A DNA stretch of 64,000 bases from Neopestalotiopsis rosae (Eukaryota; Ascomycota; Sordariomycetes; Amphisphaeriales; Sporocadaceae). Below the pieces are notes generated by a model. That model did no database searches, was not told the DNA's origin, and saw only the letters and a program-made list of their open reading frames with translations. Numbering within the stretch: the stretch's first letter is position 1; each line of letters begins with the position of its first letter. Positions 57,249-64,000 of the stretch are shown here, piece after piece. Where the stretch lies: positions 2,976,001 to 3,040,000 of the forward strand of contig JALGAS010000004.1 in assembly GCA_023078685.1 (NCBI GenBank). Direction: 5' to 3'. The position numbers and the translations under genes were made by a program.

Positions 57249-59966
57249 TCATATTATCCGTATATTTTGCACATCATCGGAACCCCTCCAGAAATTCGCC
57301 GCCGTGCCAGCGCCTACACCCAGCACTCGTTCGCCATCCATCCAGCCTTGCACAAAACAAGAACCAAGCAACCGATAGCTTCCTGGCTCATCTTCAACTT
57401 CTAACAAAAGAACTGGTACGGAGCACGTAGCGAGCAATGCCACATAACAAGTACTACTTGAGATACACGGTTTGATGTAGTCGGGCACAAGGCAGAAATA
57501 ACCATCTGCAGTAATCCCAAAGTATCTTCCGCGCATGATCATCTGTCTAACTTCCGCTGTGGACTGGCTCTCATATCTGGCGGAATCATCACCAAGATGA
57601 TCGACGTATCTTGATTTATCTCCCGGCAGTGGCCAGTTGGGATGATCGTCAGCTTCTGCAGGATTGCAAACGTATCGTTTGTTGGGGTGTCGGCCCGCGA
57701 TCTCAGACTGCTCATCTCTTACATGCCAGGCTGCCACGCTATCTCCATGCAACGTGGCTAGTACTGCTCGTTCCGGATCATCGTAGTTGGCAGCAGTGAG
57801 CTCTATCAACCTGTCGTTTGTTTTCGCCATGTGTAACAGTTCTCCGACCGACCTTGATTCGCGGTCAAACAGGTTAGTCTCTGTTAAAATATCAAGTACG
57901 ACAGCAGTAGCGATAAGGATGCCATTTTCAAACGCAAATAGATCCGTGGAACCAATGTCTTGTCGCATGTTACCATCGGCCATGTATCTTTGTCCACTCT
58001 GGTCCGGCATGCAAAACATTGGAATGCTTGGCAACCTCTCGCGCCCAACAAGACAACTGCTTTTGGCTTCACGGCACCAATTGGTGCACCAAGACGGGAC
58101 TTTAGAGTCCAGCTCCATCGGGTCGTTGGGGTCAAGCTCGGCTGTTGCTATAATATCGAGCTTGCCGTGCGCAGCCGCGTGCGCGATTGTAAACTCGATG
58201 AACTTATCTTGCGCAGCGCCAGAATAGTCAATGTCGTATCGAAGCAGATGTTTATCTCCAGCCAAGTTCCAGATTCCAAAGATCTTGTCGTGATCGACTT
58301 TGCACTGAAACTGTTTCATGAGAATTGCCGTGTCGAGATAGGGCGGTGAATCCTGGAATATGCACGGAGCCAATAGTTCATTGTCGTGATCTCGAAGAAG
58401 ACGCCTGAAATACTGAAGCTTGCGAAAATTGTCGATTCTTTTGGGATCGATGGCTGTCGCTTGCCCCAAAACAGCATTCATCTCGTGCACCAAGTCTGGA
58501 TCGACACTCATCATGCACTGAAGTTGATACCCGGCTTGTGCCAGAGCATCCACTTCACCTCAGACTCGCGATCCGCACATTATTGTTGGCGCCGAGGCTA
58601 GGGCGATCTCCTGTATAATCCAGACACGTTGGAAATATGGCCTCGTGAGAAGACGGTAGAGGGCCGCGCAAGCAGTCGCAAAATCTGCCTCGCTGGAGTA
58701 GCTTTTTGCCGTTTCCCAATCTCCAAGTACATTCCTCCGAGGCAGAGGAGTTTGAAGATTATCAGCAATATTGAATGCCTCGTCAGACGTCTCGTCGCTG
58801 TCCCCCACGTAACAAATCACAGCGGCTGCATTGTAGAATATCTCACCCATACGCGGCACCTGGCGGTTTCGCTCAGCGATATCATTCTGATTTATACAAA
58901 CGGCGTCGACCCACAAGACTATAACGTGCTCTTTTCTTCTCAGGTTCACCAAGCATTCTCTCAATGTGTCCCTTATAGAAATCATTTAGCCACTCATGTA
59001 GCAATCGACCGTCTCGGTGCTGCTGCCCCAGGTATACGAGAGGCAATAGTATCTGACGTTCGAGCATATTGGTTCGTGGCACATGGTCATTCTGATCGGA
59101 TCATCACGGCTATTTGCCGGCTCGAGGACGATGAGTCTGATCTCGTCGCAGATCGGGTCCAGCGGTATGTATCTATACCGGCCGTATGGTCCCACGTATG
59201 ATGGTTGTGCTCCGAGCCAAATGGGGTAGACTTGAGGCAAGTATGTTCCCTGCGCTTCAATGCTATTTTGCTCTGTTTCGAGCTCTCTTGTGTATCCGCG
59301 GTAAATTCCCAGCTCGATCTTTTGCGCAACCGCCTCGGTCACCGATGGGCCGCCCAGGAGCCCAGCACGCTGCAGTTCCTTAGTCCGAGCTGACCTTTGA
59401 GATTTGAGTCGATCAAGTACATGTAGTACAGGAGCGTTGTTATTGTCCCACTCCTTTCGACGGCCCATGGCATCGGCGTACGCCACCTGCTTCGTTTGGC
59501 CCTTGTCAAGAAGGTTGTGCACATAATCGATCATGTCAACCTTTGCCTGAGCGTGATCATACATGAAGTTGACAAAAGGTCGGGTCCACAAATTTAACTT
59601 TTCTTCTTGATTGCTCTGATCAAGACAGAGATATCGCGTCCAGATTCGTAGCTTGTCATGGGATAGTCTGTAGTGGCGTAAGAATATTTCAAGCGTCCAG
59701 GATATCCGCAGCTTCTGACCATCTACTTCGATGTCTTTGTAGATCTTTCTAAACCCTCGTCCGTGTGTGATGGCAGTATAGTGTCCAATAGACTCTGGAT
59801 TGCCATACTCAAAGGAGCCCCTCACAACATTAGCTTCGTCTTCGGGATCATCGTTGCAAGGATGGAGGATGAAGAATCTCTGCTGACCAAGTGGCAGCGG
59901 GGTAAAGTGGTGAAAGTCTATTCCACTGTTCTCGTTCCCGGCGTCTTGAGATTGTGAAAGTGCCAT
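57249..59966 (-). pseudogene. HET domain gene with two in-frame stop codons
   Basis: A single reading frame runs from the ATG at 59966 to a stop at 57249 (906 codons) but is broken by TAA at codon 327 (58988-58986) and TGA at codon 469 (58562-58560). The frame is kept throughout, and protein features continue across both stops: YYCLSYTWGSS just before the first, then LWVDAVCINQND, MGEIFYNAAAVICYVGD and RPYFQRVWIIQEIALA, which are the HET core, and MCGSR before the second. A 300-residue N-terminal region precedes HET. No intron with usable splice sites and length removes either stop. The first stop differs from Gln CAA by one C to T change and the second from Arg CGA likewise. Recent inactivation is the simplest reading; sequence error or readthrough are alternatives. 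Confidence 0.75.
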
Positions 59967-62900
59967 TTTGGGAATTTCGAAAATGAATGACCGGTAATCT
60001 TATGTTGCAAGAACACAGTACCACACAAGAGCATCTGCGATTAGCGTAGTGTCAAGATCAACGGGCTGGACAAAGCATACTTAGACAAAGCATACTTAGA
60101 CAGTTTGATTGAGTCTGCGATGGGCATCTGGTAGTCGTGGAGTTTGAGTGTGGCGTAGCTGTGGCGATTCCATCCTGCGAAGGCTTTAGCTGATCAGATC
60201 ATATTATTTGCGGCGTGGCGCAATGCAGAAATCCCGTCCGAGCACTTGTATAAAATCTGAAGAGCCATTCTTGAGGAGCGAGGATCGCGTGCTGTGTCAA
60301 ACCCAAGGCTTAGGAAGCAAGTTTCTCATTCCTTCTCTTTTCTGCAAGGGCGGCCCGTTCCTAGCGGCGGTCCGAAATATTGGGTCTACATCGCAAATCA
60401 CATAAGCAAACCTGGAGCCTAGCAGACAACCGTGGGGATTTATGAGACCGTCGCCACAAAAGCTGTCGAACCCTCATGAGTTCTTTTTATTTCAACGTTC
60501 CAATGTATGCTTGGTAGTATTTTCCAAGAATCATGGGAAACTTGAAAAAGAACAGAAACGCAGAACAACCCGCAGACCGCTTTTGAAGGTCGCGAAAGTC
60601 ATTCCAGGAAACACCATTACTGTCATTTGGAAACCTTCGAACACTTGTATTTCTACTGCGAGTGTTGTCGGATGAAGCATATTTGCTACCATATATCAAT
60701 CCAGGGAGCTAATGCACGTCTATAGTTCACAAGTGTAATATATAGCACCGGAGGATGAAGGTGGTTACACGGCTCTGGTGCCTATATAAACGTTGGACCA
60801 TGCGGTATGCTATGCTGTGCTTGCTTTTTATCTGTAATGTTTGAATACTAGTTATGGTTGAGTCTCTAAATAAAATGTTGATTTTTAGCATTGATGCATA
60901 AATAGAAGGTAATGTTTCTGGTACTTCCTTGGTTAACATGCCTCTAGCCACATACATAAGCTTGCACCGAACATATCGATACTAGTCCAATATACACGGA
61001 CTAGGACGAGAGGATGCTTCGAATTATATACATATATTGTCAACACAGTCACATTATGAAAGCTTGAAATCTCGTCTACTATGTACAACGAGATGTGCTT
61101 GGGGGGAGTCTTTGAGTGGTATTAAGCCTTATACGTATGCCCATGCTCAAGCAAGAGGCAGTCATGGGCCAAAGCATTTCCTGCCCACAGAGGCATGACG
61201 TCGGGGGAGAGGAGGAAAGCAAGTCATTCACCTCAAGTCCGAGTGGCAGGAAGCTATTCATGGTGCCAGTACTCGTATGAGCATGCATGTAGAATTGGAA
61301 CCCCGGGTATGGGAGGCTCCTTCGAGCAAGGGAATGAAATGAAATGTGATGCTAGTTGTGGGGACTGCTGGGCTCATTTATATTGTGGCATCATAAATTT
61401 TTATGACGATGGTATTTTGGCTTTTTTTTTTGTGCTCAAGAGCTAGAATTTTCGGTACAGCAGTCTTTCAAAATTACTTCATAGTGAATCCCAGGATACC
61501 AGCTGCGTCCTCGGCTGTTTGCAGAGTATGAAGTATACAAGACCCAATTTGAGCCATCAGGGCTTCGTACTGAGAGCATAAGCATGTCATCTAGCGCTCA
61601 AGACCATCTGGCCTACATAGTAGGGGCCAGAGTGGGCCAGGAAGGGAGACACGGTGACACGGTCTTCATTCTGGCTGGCCTGGTTCGCCAATACCTAGTG
61701 GTGCCCATGACCAGTTGTCACTCATGAGAACCCCGGCAAATTTGCTCATATCGGCAGTGAATCATGCTCTCATGGAGTCAGTCTCCGAGCTCTGTAGGGG
61801 TTTGGGGAGATTTCGCGATGGGATCGAGTTGAGGGGTTCGATCTGTTCGTCATTCAGTGTTGTTGTTCCTGACTAGACAGGACTCCATGAACACGGGCGT
61901 GTATGAGCGAAGCGGGATCCGGCCTTGAATCTCTGGGTCGCGATGGCCAATGCACCTGGCACCTGGCAGGCCATCAGGGGAATACGGGGGAGGGTTCAAT
62001 GTTTATTATCTTGCAACGACATCTTGCATGTACTGTCAGTACTAGACGTGGCTGATTGTACTTCGTCTGTATGGCACAGATACCATCGTTGTCCTCGATC
62101 GAGCGAGGGCATATGCAAATCCGAACACGTGTTGAGACGAGAGTTGACGATAATGGTCCGCCTTAGACCAAGTGAGGGTAGATGGCTCGAAGCTGCCTGT
62201 CCGCGTCTTTCGCATCCACCTCGCTCTGCTGAATAGAGTCGAGTCCAAGCCACACAGTGGATATGACCACCAGCAGATCAATTTCAGCAAGAGCTCATCA
62301 CCGACGAGTGAGAGTATTGGTTTGCTCATTCATCAGCCCCATCCAGCGCGAGACCCGTTGGCAAGGGACAGGACAAGTACTGCCGGTAGTACGTAGGGAA
62401 TAGAGCCCTGTGCTGTAGTACTATATTGCTCAATGCTCGGTGCACTATGAATGTTTATTATTAGGGGCATCGAATGGTTCGTCGCGGTCCAGGGCTGTGG
62501 CTGTACGTGACGGTAACGCGTTTTTCGTGTTCTTTCTCTTCTCTTCTTCTTTCTGTTTTCTTTCCTTGCTTCTTCCTCCCCGGGCCTCTGAAATGCTAGC
62601 CCTAAGGTAACATGGTTTTGGCCAGTCTAGTTCAGACACTAACTGAAATGAAAGCTCCATTAGTGGATCGACGGGCTGGCGCTGGCACCGTTGGCACGTC
62701 CCCTGCCGCTGCCAAAAGTGCAGCAGTTTGGCAAGCCCCATGTCCTAAAAATGTCTTTTCTTGCACCAACTGATCCCGTTAGAGGTCACTGGAATGCCCA
62801 GGTGAGCACCTGGCACTTGGATTTTCTGTCCGTCCTCCAGGCTAGAATTTAGGACTCGCCGAATTTATCGTCGCTAGTTTGTACCTTGGACCTCACCTTG

Positions 62901-63932
62901 GACCAGGTCGTTGCGAACCGCAAGTTTCACCAATCAAGCCCTCAGTGGACATGAATTATGTCAACAAACTAGCACACATTCGGATTTGATGCTGTGTTTC
63001 CATCAGCCATGTGTGCTGCAGTTCCCATAGGTAGGTGTGTGTGGGCGGTGAGCTGTCTGGTGGGAGAGAGGTTCGTTCCCCCCTTTGACCCCCTGGTTTA
63101 CGACCTGTTCTGGTGTGTCTGCGACCATCCCTAGGCCATCCTAGCTGCCTAAGCACAGTGGTCATCATCTTCCTCTGTGCCACCAGTTCGCGGCTCAGTG
63201 CTTACCATGCCCCCTTTCGGGGACCGTCTCAGGGATCCCGGGGTTGCTTGTCAGAGAGCGCAGCAGTCGAACAGCTGTTAGCACACTGATGAGAACAGCT
63301 CCACTGTAACGTCAGTGATCCGAGGCCAGATTGGCGGTGACGATCGGGGATGCAATGTAACCGCTACGAGCTCCTGTGCCCCACGCTTTATCTCGGCCTG
63401 GCGAAATTTCCCATCCACGAGCGAGAGAAAAAGAAGGTCCCGTCCGTAGCCCGTCAAGCCCGTCGCCCGTTGGACGAGAGAGAGGAGGAAGAGGATCCAT
63501 CCAGCTTAAGCCAATCCCAGCAGCGAATCGACGCGAGTGGACCAGAGAGGACTGGGAGGAAGACCAGGACCCGACAAGACTACATGGGGACAAGGACATG
63601 GGGGCGAAAATAGTGCGCTTCTTTTCCTTCTCGCTCCCTCAAGTCCCAAGTCCAGAGAGCCACGGGTCAGAGACAAAAAAGAGAAAAGAGAAAAAAAGAC
63701 GCGGTGCGCGCCGTGAACGGGTAGCTTCGTCACAATTTCCACACGATCACCCACCTATTCAATATCCCCATAGTATCCTGTCGCGCTCCCGCGCCCCTCT
63801 AAATCACTTCTCACCTGTTTTTTTCGATCGCAAACCGAACGAATCCCCCCCAACCCCTCCAAAGCAAAGAAACAAACGATAAGACATTAGAATTATACAA
63901 GTATAGCCAGCCACAATCAATAGCAGCAGGTT
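59967..63932. other. gene-poor region near the right edge
   Basis: This 4 kb region has no supported gene. It includes a 15-bp tandem duplication at 60069-60098 and, from about 63400 on, purine-rich then pyrimidine-rich DNA that probably forms promoter and 5' leader of the gene starting at 63933. A 168-codon ORF at 63376-63882 is low-complexity and not convincing. Confidence 0.4.
60069..60098. repeat. two tandem copies of a 15-bp unit
   Basis: The unit GACAAAGCATACTTA occurs twice without a gap, just upstream of the HET pseudogene start. This looks like a simple local duplication. Confidence 0.8.
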
Positions 63933-64000
63933 ATGTCGGCCTTTCTGCAGAGCTTGCTCTCGTCGGCATTCCCCAACGTCAACCCTCCGGGGGCGGCGCC
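63933..64000 (+). CDS. start of an unidentified protein gene, cut by the right edge
   Basis: The ATG at 63933 follows a pyrimidine-rich leader with AT-rich DNA just upstream, and opens a frame that stays open to the window end (MSAFLQSLLSSAFPNVNPPG and two further residues). The context before the ATG (AGGTTATG) is only fair. Twenty-two codons are too few to name the product. The GC-rich proline-coding DNA at the end is typical of coding sequence here. Confidence 0.45.
   Translation, partial: MSAFLQSLLSSAFPNVNPPGAA

Noticed and set aside
58984..59021. A 38 nt intron that would remove the first stop in the HET pseudogene
   Set aside because: It is too short for a fungal intron and does not keep the frame.
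63376..63882. 168-codon ORF near the right edge
   Set aside because: It is highly charged low-complexity sequence in purine-rich DNA without features; probably leader or promoter of the gene at 63933.

Overview
This window is nuclear DNA from a filamentous ascomycete (Pezizomycotina, most likely Sordariomycetes/Hypocreales; the order is an inference). Evidence: genes with many 45-110 nt introns and CTAAC/CTAAT-like branch sites, Zn2Cys6 regulators, HET-domain and NACHT/STAND proteins, a hybrid histidine kinase, Atg17, and an ARID-type Swi1. All exon structures are hand-built from splice signals and frame continuity; no transcript data were available.

Left half (1-32 kb), accessory. A 5'-complete cytochrome P450 runs off the left edge (minus). 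Next is a STAND/NACHT NTPase gene (minus) with one in-frame TAG. Between 6.4 and 23.2 kb lies a metabolic block: shikimate/quinate dehydrogenase-like, family III CoA-transferase, AtuA-like (acyclic terpene utilisation family) protein, a Zn2Cys6 regulator with two tandem zinc clusters, a cytosolic sulfatase with the CSPTR active site, an MFS sugar-porter-type transporter and an FAD amine oxidase. A second STAND/NACHT gene (plus), homologous to the first and in the opposite orientation, closes this block and carries a one-base frameshift in a run of eight T. A full-length P450 and an intact HET-domain gene follow. The layout suggests a catabolic or modification cluster with its own regulator: a transporter for uptake, sulfatase and amine oxidase to strip groups, dehydrogenase, CoA-transferase and AtuA-like protein for further conversion. 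The substrate is unknown.

Right half (32-64 kb), mostly conserved genes with long spacers: a 5.8 kb stretch without a supported gene, Swi1 (ARID subunit of SWI/SNF), a Ser/Thr-rich single-pass membrane protein, a PAS-containing hybrid histidine kinase, a riboflavin-kinase-fold protein with an apparently lost catalytic Glu, ATG17, a tRNA-Asp(GTC) with an intron, a 72-residue secreted 8-cysteine protein, a HET-domain gene with two in-frame stops, and the first 68 nt of a gene cut by the right edge.

The points most worth a second look are the duplicated zinc cluster with an intron at the same codon in each copy, a 12-bp motif repeated in the sulfatase/transporter promoter, a perfect CGG-type inverted repeat upstream of the AtuA-like gene, and the flanking of the metabolic block by inverted, recently broken STAND paralogs.
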